Under the pieces are notes generated by a model. That model had not been told where the DNA came from. It did not search any database and saw only the letters and a program-made list of their open reading frames with translations. 64,000 nt of DNA. Origin: Tropicimonas sp. IMCC34043. GTDB lineage: Bacteria; Pseudomonadota; Alphaproteobacteria; Rhodobacterales; Rhodobacteraceae. Shown piece after piece: positions 44,201-52,923 of the stretch. The stretch is from assembly GCF_003390845.1 (NCBI RefSeq), contig NZ_QMEK01000007.1:1-64000 (forward strand), read 5' to 3'. Positions within the stretch are counted from its first letter, which is position 1. Each line of letters begins with the position of its first letter. Made by a program: the position numbers and the translations under genes.

Positions 44201-47200
44201 TCACGAATGTCTCGAAATACCGCCATGTCCGCCGCGCGATCAGCCGCAGGGCACGGGCCTCATCCGTGCTCGGGGCAATCCCTTTGGCGGCGGTTCCGGG
44301 CCGGCTGATCCGCACGGCCAGTGCGGGTGCGGCAAGCCACAGCGCCGCGAAGGACAACGTCAGCGGCCAGACCTGCGGGTTCAGCAGCGTTGCCAGACCA
44401 CAGGTGCCCAGCCCGAACGCCACACCGCCCGCCATGATGCGATAGCTGCCCTGAACGCCCGGCCGCGCCCCGCCCGCCGCCGTGGCGGCCGTCACCCATT
44501 CGAGCAGCAACCGGTGACTGACCGTCATCCGCCACAGCGTGCGGCCGATGGCGTCGATCATCCGCCAGCCGGCATGGGGCAGAAATGCCAGATCGAGCCC
44601 GATCTGGCAGAGCGCTGCCGCCGCATCGTTGGCCAGCGCCGAGAAATGACTGCGCGACGTGATCCCGGCCCGCCCGGGCAGCACGGCGAAGGGCAGCGTC
44701 ATCACCCGGCCGAGGGACAGCATCGCCAGCACCAGAGCCGTCGCCAGCAGGGCCAGCGGCAACGGCAACAGCCAGCCTGCCCCAAGCGTCAGCACGGCCA
44801 GCGGCGCGACCAGCGACCGGCGCAGGTTGTCGGCCATCTTCCAGCGCCCGAGCCGCGGCACCCCGCGGCTCCGCGCGCCGAAGATCCACGGCAAAAGTTG
44901 CCAGTCGCCGCGCGCCCAGCGGTGCTGACGCCGCGCCGCCACGTCGTGACGCGCCGGGAAGTCCTCGACCACCTCGATGTCGGAGGCGAGTGCGGCGCGG
45001 GCGAAGATGCCCTCGAACAGGTCGTGGCTCAGCATTGCGTTGTCCGGCACCCGGCCCTTCAGCGCCGCGCTGAACGCGTCCACGTCATAGATGCCCTTGC
45101 CGGTGAACGACCCCTCGCCAAAGAGGTCCTGATAGACATCCGAGATCGCGGCCGCATAGGGTTCGATCCCGCCCGGCGACGAGCTGATCCGCTGGAAAAG
45201 CGAGCCTTCGCGCCCGACCGGCAGCGCGGCGGTCACCCGCGGCTGAAGGATGCCATAGCCTTCGACGACCCGCCCCAGGTCCGGATGGATGCGCGGGCGG
45301 TTCAGCGGGTGGCCCAGCTTGCCGATCAGCCGCTGCACCGCGTCGCGCGGCACCCTTGTATCGGCGTCGAGCGTGATGATAAAGCGCACATCCTGCGGCA
45401 CCGGCACGTCAGGGGCGAGGAAACTGGTGTCGCGGCCGCCGCGCAGCAGGCGGTTCAGTTCGACCAGCTTGCCGCGCTTGCGCTCCCACCCCATCCAGCA
45501 GCCCTCGGACGGGTTCCAGCGCCGCATCCGGTGCAGCAGCAGGAACCGGTTGCCCGCAGCCGAGGGATAGGCCGCGTTCAGCCGCGCGATCCCGGCCCGG
45601 GCAAGGGCGATCAGCGCGGCGTCGGTCGGGGTCGTCTCGGTCGCGGCATCGGGGCCATCCGACAACAGCGCGTAGTGCACCGCCCCGCCGACGCTCGACA
45701 GGTGATGCACCTCGAGCCGTTCGAGGTGTTCGGCCAGATCGTCGGGACCTGTCAGCAGCACCGGCACCGCGACCAGCGTCCTCAGATCGGGCGGCACCCC
45801 CTTTGCCAGATCGAGCGCGGGTAGCGGTCCGGGCGGGACATTGCGGGTCACGCAGAGATTCACCAGATCGGTCGCCGTGTCGCTTGCCGGCAGCAGCGCC
45901 AGCAGCGCCAGTGGCAACAGCTCCCATGGCGACGCGCCCGCCGCATGAAGCCCCCAGAGCAGAGTGCCGAGAACCAGCGCCGACACGGCGCCGATGGAAG
46001 CCGCATAGCCGCCAAGGCCCAGCCGACCCAAAAGCCTGAGCAGCCGCTGGCGCCGCGGGGGAACGTACCCGATTGCCGCCTCGAGCGCGCCGCGCGCCGC
46101 CCCGATCAGCGCATGGCCCGGATCGTGCGCGCGGTCCCCGCCCGAGGTCTCGGCGAGATCGAGCGCCGCCTGCGCCACGGCCATCTCGCCCTGCCCCGAT
46201 CCCCGCGCCAGGGCTTCGATGGCGGTGCGGTACTGGTTGCGGGTGGCGAAATCCATCGCGGCGAAATCCGACCGGGCCGCCAGGCAGGCATCGACAAGGC
46301 TCACGTCCTCGAAGAACTCGGCCCAGTCGAGCTCGGACAGCGTGCGCATGCTGGTGACGATATTGCGCATCGTCACGTTCGACGCCCCCTGCCGTGCCTG
46401 CGCCCGCGCCACCACGTCGTCGCGTGTCGTGCCCTGCCGCCGCAGCCGATCCTCGAGCCGCCCCAGCATCGGTGTCACGGACGGATCGCAGCCGCGCAGC
46501 CGCTTGGCGATCTGGGCGGCAAAGATCTCGGGCAACTCGGTGGCGCTGTCCGGCAGGTCCGGCGCCCCGGCATCCATCAGCGCGTCGGCCGCGATGCGCA
46601 GCGCATGGGCCTCGGTGATCTGCACCGCCAGACGGCGCATGTTCTCGACCAGAACGATCCGCAGCGTGATCGCCACGGCCCAAAGCTCGGCAATCGTCAG
46701 CGGCTGGACGGACTGATAGGCGCGCACGAAGCGGCGCAGCACCGGCCCGGACACCAGGCTGTCGGTATGGGCGACATAGGCCCAGGCCAGTTCCAGCACC
46801 CGCGGGTATCCGGCGAAGGGGCCAAGCGCGACCTTGGGCAACTGCCGGTAGTACCCGGGCGGCAGGTCCGACGCGATCTGCGCCAGTTGTTCTTCGACGA
46901 GGTGGTAATTGTCGAGCAACCATTGCGCCGCCAAGGGCACCTGCTGACCCTTCAGAAGCGCCGCGCCGTTATAGCGATAGGCCTCCAGCAGAACGCCTGC
47001 GTTCTGTCTCAGCCGAACGGTCAGGTTCAGCACCCGCCGCGGCCGCAGCGCGATGCTTTGCGACCGGGCAAGGCTTTCGGCATGATCGGCCAGCCGCTCG
47101 GGCCCGAACCGTTCCTCCCGGATCGGCGAGGCGTCGCGCCAGGGCGAGGCCGGCTGGCCGAGGATCCGGGCCAGACCGGGGAGTTCCGCGGGCAACCATG

Positions 47201-47240
47201 TGCGCGGATCGACGCTGAAAGCGGGTTTGCGGCGGCTCAC
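41226..47240 (-). CDS. Cyclic beta-1,2-glucan synthase (NdvB/ChvB-like) lacking the C-terminal GH94 phosphorylase part
   Basis: 2004 residues, inner membrane. The order matches cyclic glucan synthases: N-terminal region, membrane helices at about 411-450, GT84 glycosyltransferase with LDADT (D625-D627) and QHRWARGDWQ (771-780), more helices at about 808-845 and 950-985, a glycoamylase-like cyclisation region (about 1000-1500), then one beta-supersandwich domain. Full-length relatives are about 2800 residues and continue with a second sandwich and the GH94 catalytic domain. Here the protein stops after EYWRARQLSVDLVILN, LLLSVASVVLVARRGG and a Pro-rich tail. No GH94-like sequence is visible in the three reverse frames downstream. 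UDP-glucose would be polymerised and cyclised, but chain-length trimming by GH94 would be absent. The product would be periplasmic osmoregulated glucan. Confidence 0.87.
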   Translation of the reverse strand: MSRRKPAFSVDPRTWLPAELPGLARILGQPASPWRDASPIREERFGPERLADHAESLARSQSIALRPRRVLNLTVRLRQNAGVLLEAYRYNGAALLKGQQVPLAAQWLLDNYHLVEEQLAQIASDLPPGYYRQLPKVALGPFAGYPRVLELAWAYVAHTDSLVSGPVLRRFVRAYQSVQPLTIAELWAVAITLRIVLVENMRRLAVQITEAHALRIAADALMDAGAPDLPDSATELPEIFAAQIAKRLRGCDPSVTPMLGRLEDRLRRQGTTRDDVVARAQARQGASNVTMRNIVTSMRTLSELDWAEFFEDVSLVDACLAARSDFAAMDFATRNQYRTAIEALARGSGQGEMAVAQAALDLAETSGGDRAHDPGHALIGAARGALEAAIGYVPPRRQRLLRLLGRLGLGGYAASIGAVSALVLGTLLWGLHAAGASPWELLPLALLALLPASDTATDLVNLCVTRNVPPGPLPALDLAKGVPPDLRTLVAVPVLLTGPDDLAEHLERLEVHHLSSVGGAVHYALLSDGPDAATETTPTDAALIALARAGIARLNAAYPSAAGNRFLLLHRMRRWNPSEGCWMGWERKRGKLVELNRLLRGGRDTSFLAPDVPVPQDVRFIITLDADTRVPRDAVQRLIGKLGHPLNRPRIHPDLGRVVEGYGILQPRVTAALPVGREGSLFQRISSSPGGIEPYAAAISDVYQDLFGEGSFTGKGIYDVDAFSAALKGRVPDNAMLSHDLFEGIFARAALASDIEVVEDFPARHDVAARRQHRWARGDWQLLPWIFGARSRGVPRLGRWKMADNLRRSLVAPLAVLTLGAGWLLPLPLALLATALVLAMLSLGRVMTLPFAVLPGRAGITSRSHFSALANDAAAALCQIGLDLAFLPHAGWRMIDAIGRTLWRMTVSHRLLLEWVTAATAAGGARPGVQGSYRIMAGGVAFGLGTCGLATLLNPQVWPLTLSFAALWLAAPALAVRISRPGTAAKGIAPSTDEARALRLIARRTWRYFETFVTAGDNFLPPDNFQETPHPVIAHRTSPTNIGLYLLSTVAARDLGWIGTDAALRRLEQNLQTLQRMQRHRGHFYNWYDTRDLQVLRPAYVSSVDSGNLAGHLIAVARACRDWQTAGVSAGQRRAGLGDTLALATEALEGADGDAAARRALADTLARMKTAAPQDLAGLARAAVEGAARLGGAELGFWTAALHAQVAAPQADDAADLPRRLATVADMARDMALAMEFGFLLDPEKKLLAIGFSAESNSLDPNCYDLLASEARLASLFAIAKGDVETRHWFRLGRAATPTGTGAALISWSGSMFEYLMPSLVMRAPAGSLLEQTNRLIVARQQDHGRHLGIPWGVSESSYNARDPEMTYQYSNFGVPGLGLKRGLGENRVIAPYATGLAAMVDPAGAVANYAALAALGGQGRFGYYEALDFTASRLPKGQDVAVVQSFMAHHQGMTIAAIANTLQDGLLRRRFHAEPLVQAVDLLLQERVPRDVKVAPPRAEELLTAAPDTVAAPVVRRFDAPGTEPATAHLLSNGRYGVMLTPTGAGYSQWGGISITRWQADAPDATGGFILARDAETGALWSAGVAPVAAAAGHHLTVFSEHLARLTHRQGPLTTTTEIVVSAEDDAEARRVTLTNTGRAAREIDLTSCAELVLAPAAADPASATAFVVTDYLPELGAIVATRRRSPDEPQLWAAHIAVVEGAETAPAQIETDRARFIGHEGDIGQAAHTGAPLSGTTGTVLDPMFAIRRRVLVPAGGMARVTFWTLVAETSDRLLDLVDRHRDASAFERAVTLAWTKAQVQLRHLDVTGAEAADFQRLAGVILRGTAGMPAPGAQARLWSLGMSGELPVVVVQIEDAADEAPVRQALAAHEYWRARQLSVDLVILNDAAAHRVQALQADIETAVRSAQSRPPMENVERPAKGSVHALRADMMTPEARALLLSVASVVLVARRGGIGAQLDSPPDLPATTPAAPPPILRVVPMPRLGELLDAYSGAEGRAGGL

Positions 47241-47422
47241 GGATGCGGCTTGCCCGCAATCGCGCCCTTGGTCAGGCGGGGCGGTGCGGCCGGATCAATC
47301 CTTGGCGGCGCATCCGCCGGGTCCTGTGGCGGCGTGGAACGCGGGCGTGTTTGCCGCGGCGGCGACGGCTGAATCCGGCGGGTCATCTCATCCCAGTTGC
47401 GTTCGATCTGGTCCCAGTTCAT
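47237..47422 (-). CDS. Small CsbD-start-like protein coupled to the glucan synthase
   Basis: 61 residues from the ATG at 47422. The first residues MNWDQIERNWDEM resemble the start of CsbD-family stress proteins (MNWDQIEGNWK), but the rest is Pro/Arg-rich and low complexity (PSPPRQTRPRSTPPQDP) and not CsbD. The stop overlaps the glucan-synthase ATG by four bases, and a G-rich sequence (GGGGGA) precedes the start, so translation is plausible and coupled. Function unknown; it may be a remnant or a short regulator of the large enzyme. The frame is open upstream to 47626 without a convincing start. Confidence 0.55.
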   Translation of the reverse strand: MNWDQIERNWDEMTRRIQPSPPRQTRPRSTPPQDPADAPPRIDPAAPPRLTKGAIAGKPHP

Positions 47423-47753
47423 CCTGAAATCCCCCAAAGGTCGGGTCGTGACCGAGCCCGAATGATACGAAAAAGGCGGCGGCCGATCCGGCGCCGGTTC
47501 AGTTGACAAGGGCGTCAACATTGCCGTGTCACGGGCCAGCCAGACAGCGCGGGCGACCGGGCTGACGTCTGAGGGGCTTGCGTGTCGGAACTGGTCGGCC
47601 AGATGCCGTTCCGCCGGAACCTTCACGGCGATTGATCGGGCTATAGCAGCTGTCCGGGGCGTCGTCGCTAACCCAGATCAGCGGCGGGCCCGGCAAGATC
47701 GGTTGCAGCCGATGCAAAGCCTCCCCGAGCCGGCGGGCGAGGCGGCCCATGCG
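47423..47753. promoter_or_regulatory. Region upstream of the glucan-synthase operon
   Basis: 331 bases between the small gene start and the eryD stop, both on the minus strand. A perfect inverted repeat GTTGAC (47502-47507), 6-base spacer, GTCAAC (47514-47519), lies about 80 bases upstream of the small gene and could be an operator. A 5-bp stem ATCGG/CCGAT near 47697-47712 is the only hairpin seen past eryD and is too weak to call a terminator. I see no gene here. Confidence 0.35.
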
Positions 47754-48728
47754 TCACTTCGGGCGACGATCCTTGCCGGACAGCAGGGCGCGGGCGGTGC
47801 GTTCGTCGGTGATCAGCCCCGACAGCCAGCCGCTGTTCAGAACGGCGCGGATCGCGCCCAGCTTCTCGCCCCCGCCCGCCAGCGCGACGATGCTGTCGCT
47901 GCGATCCTCGCGGAACGCAACCGACAGGGTGCGCGCGGTCAGCGTCGTCTCAAGCCGGTTGCCGGCGCTGTCAAAGAAATGGCCCAGCACCTCGCCGATG
48001 CCGCCGGCGCGGGCGATCTCCTCGATCTCGCTCTGCTCGATCATCCCCGAGGCGACAAGCTGGGTTTCGGTGTCGACGGTGCCGATGCCGACGATCTTCA
48101 GCGGGGCGGCCTCGGCCATCTGGAACACCTCGGCCACGCCCTTCTGCGCCAGCAGCACCTCGCGATCCTCGACACTGTTGGCAAAGAACGGCACCGGCAT
48201 GACATAGGCGTTTGCGCCGGTCTTTTCGGCCAGAAGGTGCATCACGTCATGCGGGTTGGCCGAGAAGTTGCGCGTCAGCCCGCCCAGCAGCGACACGAAC
48301 CGCAGCCCCCGCGCCTCGAACCGCGGCAGGTTGCGCACCGCGGCGGCCAGGGTGCGGCCGTGGCCGATGCCCATGGTCGCGATCTCGCCCGATTCGAGCC
48401 AGCGCCGGATCATCGCCGCCCCGGCCATGCCGAGCGTGCGCAGCGGCAGCCCGTCCTCGCCCAGATCGGGCGCGACGCGGCAGATCTCGAGCCCGAAGCG
48501 GTCGGACAGCGCGGCCTCAAGCTCGATACATTCGATGATGTCGCCGTCGATCGAGACCTTGACCGCGCCCTCGGCAACCGCGCGCGCAATCAGCCGGTGC
48601 GCCTTGACCGAGGGCACGCCAAGCCGCTTGGCCACGGCCGATTGCGTAAGCCCGCCGATGTAATGCAGCCAGGCCGCACGGATTGCCAGGCTGTGGTCGC
48701 TGTCCTGCGGGGATCTATCGCGCGGCAT
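47754..48728 (-). CDS. eryD: SorC family transcriptional regulator, EryD-like
   Basis: 324 residues. The N-terminal helix-turn-helix (LTQSAVAKRLGVPSVKAHRLIARAV, about residues 27-51) is followed by the SorC/DeoR-type effector-binding domain with MGIGHGRTLAAAV, SLLGGLTRNFSANPHDV, MPVPFFANSVEDREVLL, VGIGT and EIEEIARAGGIGEVLGHFFD. Position as last gene of eryABCD on the minus strand matches the erythritol locus of Brucella and Rhizobium, where EryD represses the operon until erythritol is present. A closely similar effector domain is fused to the ABC ATPase at 54057. Confidence 0.88.
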   Translation of the reverse strand: MPRDRSPQDSDHSLAIRAAWLHYIGGLTQSAVAKRLGVPSVKAHRLIARAVAEGAVKVSIDGDIIECIELEAALSDRFGLEICRVAPDLGEDGLPLRTLGMAGAAMIRRWLESGEIATMGIGHGRTLAAAVRNLPRFEARGLRFVSLLGGLTRNFSANPHDVMHLLAEKTGANAYVMPVPFFANSVEDREVLLAQKGVAEVFQMAEAAPLKIVGIGTVDTETQLVASGMIEQSEIEEIARAGGIGEVLGHFFDSAGNRLETTLTARTLSVAFREDRSDSIVALAGGGEKLGAIRAVLNSGWLSGLITDERTARALLSGKDRRPK

Positions 48729-48856
48729 CCTGCATTCCTTTGTTCCTGCACCCCGATCCGGCGGCGGGCCGTCAGGTTTCGGGCACCGGCCTGATGCGGG
48801 TTTTGCCGCCCGTTGACAAGACCGCGCGCCCTAAGCGACCGCGGCAGGCAGGGCGT

Positions 48857-49789
48857 TCAGACGCGCAGATCCTGCACCCCGGTGTCGATATGCGGCGCCC
48901 AGAACCGGACGCTTTCCGCGATCTGCGCCACCACCTCGCGGTCGTTCGGCTCGCGTTCCTTGAAGCTGAGCTCAAGGCAGATCTCGTTGTCCTCTGCGCC
49001 GCCCTTCGCAAAGGCCGCCAGCAACGGCGCGGGCTGGACCCGGCCACGGGCGTTGAAGTCGGCGGTGAACGGGCGGTGGCCGCCCTTGTCCATCAGGCTT
49101 TGCTTGATGTGGATGATCGGCGACACCCTGGGGACGGCCGCGGCCCAGGCATAGGGGTCGACATCGGCGGGGTCCGGACTGGTCAGATCGCCATGGTCGA
49201 TGTCGGCCATCATCCACATCGGGATCGCCATGTCGGCAGCCGTCAGCCTGTCTTGCAGCGCCAGGCTTGCCGCGATCGTCTCGCCGAATTCGCGCCCGAC
49301 GCTCATCGGTTCCCAGAAGACGTACCGAAGGCCCGCGGCCTTGGCGTGTTCGGCAACCTCGGCCCAGCAGTCGATGGCAATCGCGATCAGTTCCTCGCGC
49401 CGCGCCGGATCGTCGAAATCGCGGTAGGTGAAGATCGCGAATTGGGTTCCGACGGACTGGCCGCCGAGATCGCCGATGATGTCGGCGAAGGTCTTGAACC
49501 AGTCGACATAATACCGCCGCACGTCGCGGTCGGGGTGTCCGAAATGGTTCAGCCGCCCATAGGGCCCCGTCATCCCCGAGGTGACCCGCGCGCCGGTTCG
49601 GGTCAGCGAGGCCGCCATCGCGCGGGTCACGCGCCGGATCACCGGGGCGGGCCAGCTCGGGTTGATGAATTCGTGGGTCAGCTGGATGTCGCGCAGCCGG
49701 ATCTGGCGGGCGATGGTGTCGATCAGGTCGTCCGGTTCGGCAAAGCGGTTGACCAGCGGGTTGGTGTTGAGCGACAGCGTCAGGCCCAT
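48857..49789 (-). CDS. eryC: Sugar phosphate isomerase/epimerase (EryC-like)
   Basis: 310 residues, TIM-barrel of the xylose-isomerase-like family. GLTLSLNTNPLVNRF at the N-terminus, QLTHEFINPSWP, VFWEPMSVGREFGET, MWMMADIDHGDLTSP and IHIKQSLMDKGGHRPF carry Glu, Asp and His residues suited to a divalent-metal site. In Brucella, EryC isomerises a tetrulose phosphate after the EryB step. The ATG at 49789 lies one base after the eryB stop; an ATG 42 bases further up is inside eryB. Next on the strand, after 128 bases, is eryD. Confidence 0.85.
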   Translation of the reverse strand: MGLTLSLNTNPLVNRFAEPDDLIDTIARQIRLRDIQLTHEFINPSWPAPVIRRVTRAMAASLTRTGARVTSGMTGPYGRLNHFGHPDRDVRRYYVDWFKTFADIIGDLGGQSVGTQFAIFTYRDFDDPARREELIAIAIDCWAEVAEHAKAAGLRYVFWEPMSVGREFGETIAASLALQDRLTAADMAIPMWMMADIDHGDLTSPDPADVDPYAWAAAVPRVSPIIHIKQSLMDKGGHRPFTADFNARGRVQPAPLLAAFAKGGAEDNEICLELSFKEREPNDREVVAQIAESVRFWAPHIDTGVQDLRV

Positions 49790-49790
49790 G

Positions 49791-51302
49791 TCACGCGGCC
49801 TTTGCCACGGCATGGTCGAACCACTCGGCAAAGGCCGCCTGTTCGTCGGTTGACAGCTGCAACCGGTGCTTGGTGCGGCGCCACAGCACGTCCTCGGCGG
49901 TCAGCGCCCATTCCTCGGCCACCAGATAGCGCGCTTCGGCCTCGTAGAGGTCGCCGCCGAAATGCCGGCCAAGATCGGCCAGCGACCGGGCCTGTCCGAC
50001 GATCCGCGTCACCCGCGTGCCATAGAGCCGGGCATAGTGCTGGCGCAGCGAGCGCGGCATCCAGGGGTAGTCGGTCTTCAGCTTGTCGGGGAACGCCTCG
50101 AAATCCTCGTTCTCGATATCGCCGCCGGGCATCTTGGCGCGTTCGGTCCAGGCCGGTCCCATCTGCGGGAAGAACCGGGCGATCCGGTGCAGACCGCGTT
50201 CGGCAAGCTCGCGATAGGTGGTGATCTTGCCGCCGAAGATGTTCAGAAGCGGCGCGCCCCCGGTCTCGTCCAGATCGAAGACATAGTCGCGCGTCACGGC
50301 CGAGGGGTTGCCCTGCCCGTCGTCGAACAGCGGCCGCACCCCCGAGAAGCTTTCCAGCACATCCTCGCGCCGCAGCTTTTCCTTGAAATAGCGGTTCACG
50401 GCGGCGATCAGATAGTCGATCTCGGAGTCTTCGGCCGTCACATCCTCGGGCCGGCCGTCATAGGAGATGTCGGTGGTGCCGATCAGCGCCTTGTCGCCCT
50501 CGTAGGGGTTGATGAAGATCACCCGCTTGTCGTGGTTCTGCACCAGATAGGCATTCGCCGTGTCCCAGAACTTCGGCACGATGATGTGCGAGCCCTTGAC
50601 CAGCCGGACATTGCGCTTCGAGTTCGACCCCGCGACCCGTGTCACCACATCCGAAACCCAGGGTCCGGCGGCGTTCACCACCACCTTCGGCTCATACACA
50701 CGGGTCTCGCCGGTCAGCGAACTGGTGGTCGTGACGCGCCACACCCCGCCCTCGCGCCGGGCCGAGGTGCAGGGGCTGCGCGTCAGCACGACCGCGCCGT
50801 GTTCGGCAGCATCGATCGCGTTCAGCACGACAAGCCGGGCATCGTCCACCCAGCAGTCGGAATATTCCAGCCCGCGCCGGTACTTGTCGAGGATCGGCGC
50901 GCCTTCGGGATCGCGGTGCAGATCGAGCCTGCGGGTGCCCGGCAGCTTCTTGCGCCCGCCGAGGTGGTCATAGAGGAACAGGCCGAGCCGGATGAACCAC
51001 AGCGGCCGGTCCGCGGGCGAATGCGGCAGCACGAAGCGCATCGGCCAGATGATGTGGGGGGCCGCGTTCATCAGCACCTCGCGTTCGATCAGCGCCTCGC
51101 GGACCAGCCGGAACTCGTAATATTCGAGGTATCGCAGCCCGCCATGCACCAGCTTGCCCGAGCGTGACGAGGTGCCCTCGGCCAGATCGTCCTTTTCACA
51201 AAGAACCACGCTCAGCCCCCGGCCGGCGGCATCCCGCGCGATCCCCGCGCCATTGATCCCGCCACCGATCACGAACAGGTCGATCTTTGGAATATCCGTC
51301 AT
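49791..51302 (-). CDS. eryB: FAD-dependent erythritol phosphate dehydrogenase (EryB; GlpD family)
   Basis: 503 residues. FAD motif DLFVIGGGINGAGIARDAAGRG at the N-terminus, then the GlpD-family signature GTSSRSGKLVHGGLRYLE and the late LNIFGGKITTYRELAERG. The start ATG at 51302 has GGGAGA upstream. GlpD itself would fit on sequence, but the eryA-eryB-eryC-eryD order makes erythritol-phosphate dehydrogenase the better call. It is a membrane-associated flavoenzyme passing electrons to quinone in known relatives. It is tightly packed: 55 bases after eryA and one base before eryC. Confidence 0.88.
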   Translation of the reverse strand: MTDIPKIDLFVIGGGINGAGIARDAAGRGLSVVLCEKDDLAEGTSSRSGKLVHGGLRYLEYYEFRLVREALIEREVLMNAAPHIIWPMRFVLPHSPADRPLWFIRLGLFLYDHLGGRKKLPGTRRLDLHRDPEGAPILDKYRRGLEYSDCWVDDARLVVLNAIDAAEHGAVVLTRSPCTSARREGGVWRVTTTSSLTGETRVYEPKVVVNAAGPWVSDVVTRVAGSNSKRNVRLVKGSHIIVPKFWDTANAYLVQNHDKRVIFINPYEGDKALIGTTDISYDGRPEDVTAEDSEIDYLIAAVNRYFKEKLRREDVLESFSGVRPLFDDGQGNPSAVTRDYVFDLDETGGAPLLNIFGGKITTYRELAERGLHRIARFFPQMGPAWTERAKMPGGDIENEDFEAFPDKLKTDYPWMPRSLRQHYARLYGTRVTRIVGQARSLADLGRHFGGDLYEAEARYLVAEEWALTAEDVLWRRTKHRLQLSTDEQAAFAEWFDHAVAKAA

Positions 51303-51357
51303 CTGAGTTCTCCCTTCGCCGCGCAGGCCGCGGCATGGTTCGTTGCGCGGGGTCCGC

Positions 51358-52923
51358 TCACGCGCCGTGCGCCCGGCTGGCCGCAAGGCTGGCCCAGACG
51401 GGTTCAAGCGCGACGCGGGCCTCGCGATAACAGGTGAAAAGCCGGTCATAGACCTGCACCAGCGCCGGGTCGGGCGGTTCGGCGGCGCCCAGCAGCGGCG
51501 TCGTCCATTCGGCAATGCAGGCGTCCATCGTGCCGTAGGCGCCGATTGCGACGGCAGCCATCATGGCGCAGCCCGCGGCGCCGGCTTCCTCGCGCGCGGA
51601 CACCCGGACAGGCGTGTCGAGCGCGGCCGCAAGCACCCCGCGCAGGGCTGCGGATCGTGCCGCCCCGCCGGTCAGGCGCAGCTCGCGCGGCATCTCGCCC
51701 ATGGCGGCATAGCAATCGCGCGCCGCCATCCCCAGACCCTCGACCACCGCCCGCAGCAGGTCGGGAAAACGGTGCGCCGCGTTCAATCCGACAAACCCCG
51801 CGCGGGCGTCGGCATCGACAAAGGGCCCGCGTTCGCCCGCCTCGGAGATATAGGGGTGATAGATCAGGCTGCCGGGGCGCGAACGCTGCATCCAGCCGTC
51901 GATCCGCGCCATCAGGTCCGCGTGACCGGGCGGCGTGCCGGTTTCCGCGATCAGGTCCTCGGCGAGCGACAGGATCCAGTCGACATTCAGCGTTGCCGCC
52001 ATGTTGGTCTGAACCTGGGTGACAAGGTCCGGCACCGGCAGGCAGATGACATATCCGGTGCCCTCGGCGTTCAGCCGCACCGCATCGGCCGTCACCGCCC
52101 GCATGTGAACCCCGGTCGAACCGACGGTGGAACAGGCGGCCCCGGCGTCGCCGGTGTGTACCCCGGCCCCGAGCGCCGTCATCACCATGTCGACATAGCC
52201 GAGCGCGACCGGCGTGCCGGCGGGCAGCCCGATCTCGGCCGCCGCGGCGGCGGTCAGCGGGTGGGTTATCTGCGATCCATCGACGATCTCGGGCAAGAGC
52301 CCGCGGCGATGCCGAAGGCCGAGCGCCCCGATCACCACGTCGCTGTAGGCGCGGCTGCGGAAATCGCCGAAGGTAAAGCTGGCCTCGGACGGGTCGGTCG
52401 CACGCACCCCGGTCAGGTTCAGAAACAGCCAGTCCTTGCAGTGCAGCGCGACCTCGGCCGCGTCGAGCAGATCGGGGCAGTGGCGGTCCATATGCGCGAT
52501 CTGCGCGCCCTGCTGGCAGGTGTTGAGGCCGGTTCCCGTCGCCTCGAACCGGGCGCGGTCGGTGGCCGCGGCCGCCAGCCGGCGCACCGTGGGCGCGGCA
52601 CGCGAATCGAGCCAGAGCCAGGCATCGCCCACCGCCGCATCGCCTGCGCCGACCAGCCAGGTGCCATCGCCCTGCCCGGTGACGGCCAGCGCCGCGACCC
52701 TTGCGGCAAGCCCGTCGATCCTGTCGTGCAGGCCGCGCAGCGCGGCGACGCAATCGGTCCAGGTGCGCGGCATCGATTGGGTGACCGCCCCGCCGGGGCC
52801 GGTGGCATAGGAATTTCGCACCGATGCGCTGGCCAGTTGCCGGCCCGAGAGGTCGAACGCCACGGCCTTCAGCACGGATGTGCCCGCGTCGATTCCGACA
52901 ATGATGTCGTGCCTCGCTGTCAT
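51358..52923 (-). CDS. eryA: FGGY family carbohydrate kinase, EryA-like erythritol kinase
   Basis: 521 residues. The FGGY phosphate motif is IIVGIDAGTSVLKAVAFD, substrate-side residues are in LWLDSRAAPTV, the catalytic Asp is expected in GYVDMVMTALGAGV, and the C-terminal adenosine motif is LTGGAARSAALRGVLA. The ATG at 52923 follows AGGGGAGGGG, an unusually strong ribosome-binding site; the frame is open upstream but reads as non-coding. First gene of eryABCD. It would phosphorylate erythritol or a related polyol after import by the divergent transporter. Confidence 0.88.
   Translation of the reverse strand: MTARHDIIVGIDAGTSVLKAVAFDLSGRQLASASVRNSYATGPGGAVTQSMPRTWTDCVAALRGLHDRIDGLAARVAALAVTGQGDGTWLVGAGDAAVGDAWLWLDSRAAPTVRRLAAAATDRARFEATGTGLNTCQQGAQIAHMDRHCPDLLDAAEVALHCKDWLFLNLTGVRATDPSEASFTFGDFRSRAYSDVVIGALGLRHRRGLLPEIVDGSQITHPLTAAAAAEIGLPAGTPVALGYVDMVMTALGAGVHTGDAGAACSTVGSTGVHMRAVTADAVRLNAEGTGYVICLPVPDLVTQVQTNMAATLNVDWILSLAEDLIAETGTPPGHADLMARIDGWMQRSRPGSLIYHPYISEAGERGPFVDADARAGFVGLNAAHRFPDLLRAVVEGLGMAARDCYAAMGEMPRELRLTGGAARSAALRGVLAAALDTPVRVSAREEAGAAGCAMMAAVAIGAYGTMDACIAEWTTPLLGAAEPPDPALVQVYDRLFTCYREARVALEPVWASLAASRAHGA

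Noticed and set aside
49791-51302. Glycerol-3-phosphate dehydrogenase GlpD, with the FGGY kinase as GlpK
   Set aside because: Sequence alone would allow it, but the exact order kinase, dehydrogenase, isomerase, SorC regulator is that of eryABCD, and glp loci carry a DeoR-type GlpR instead.
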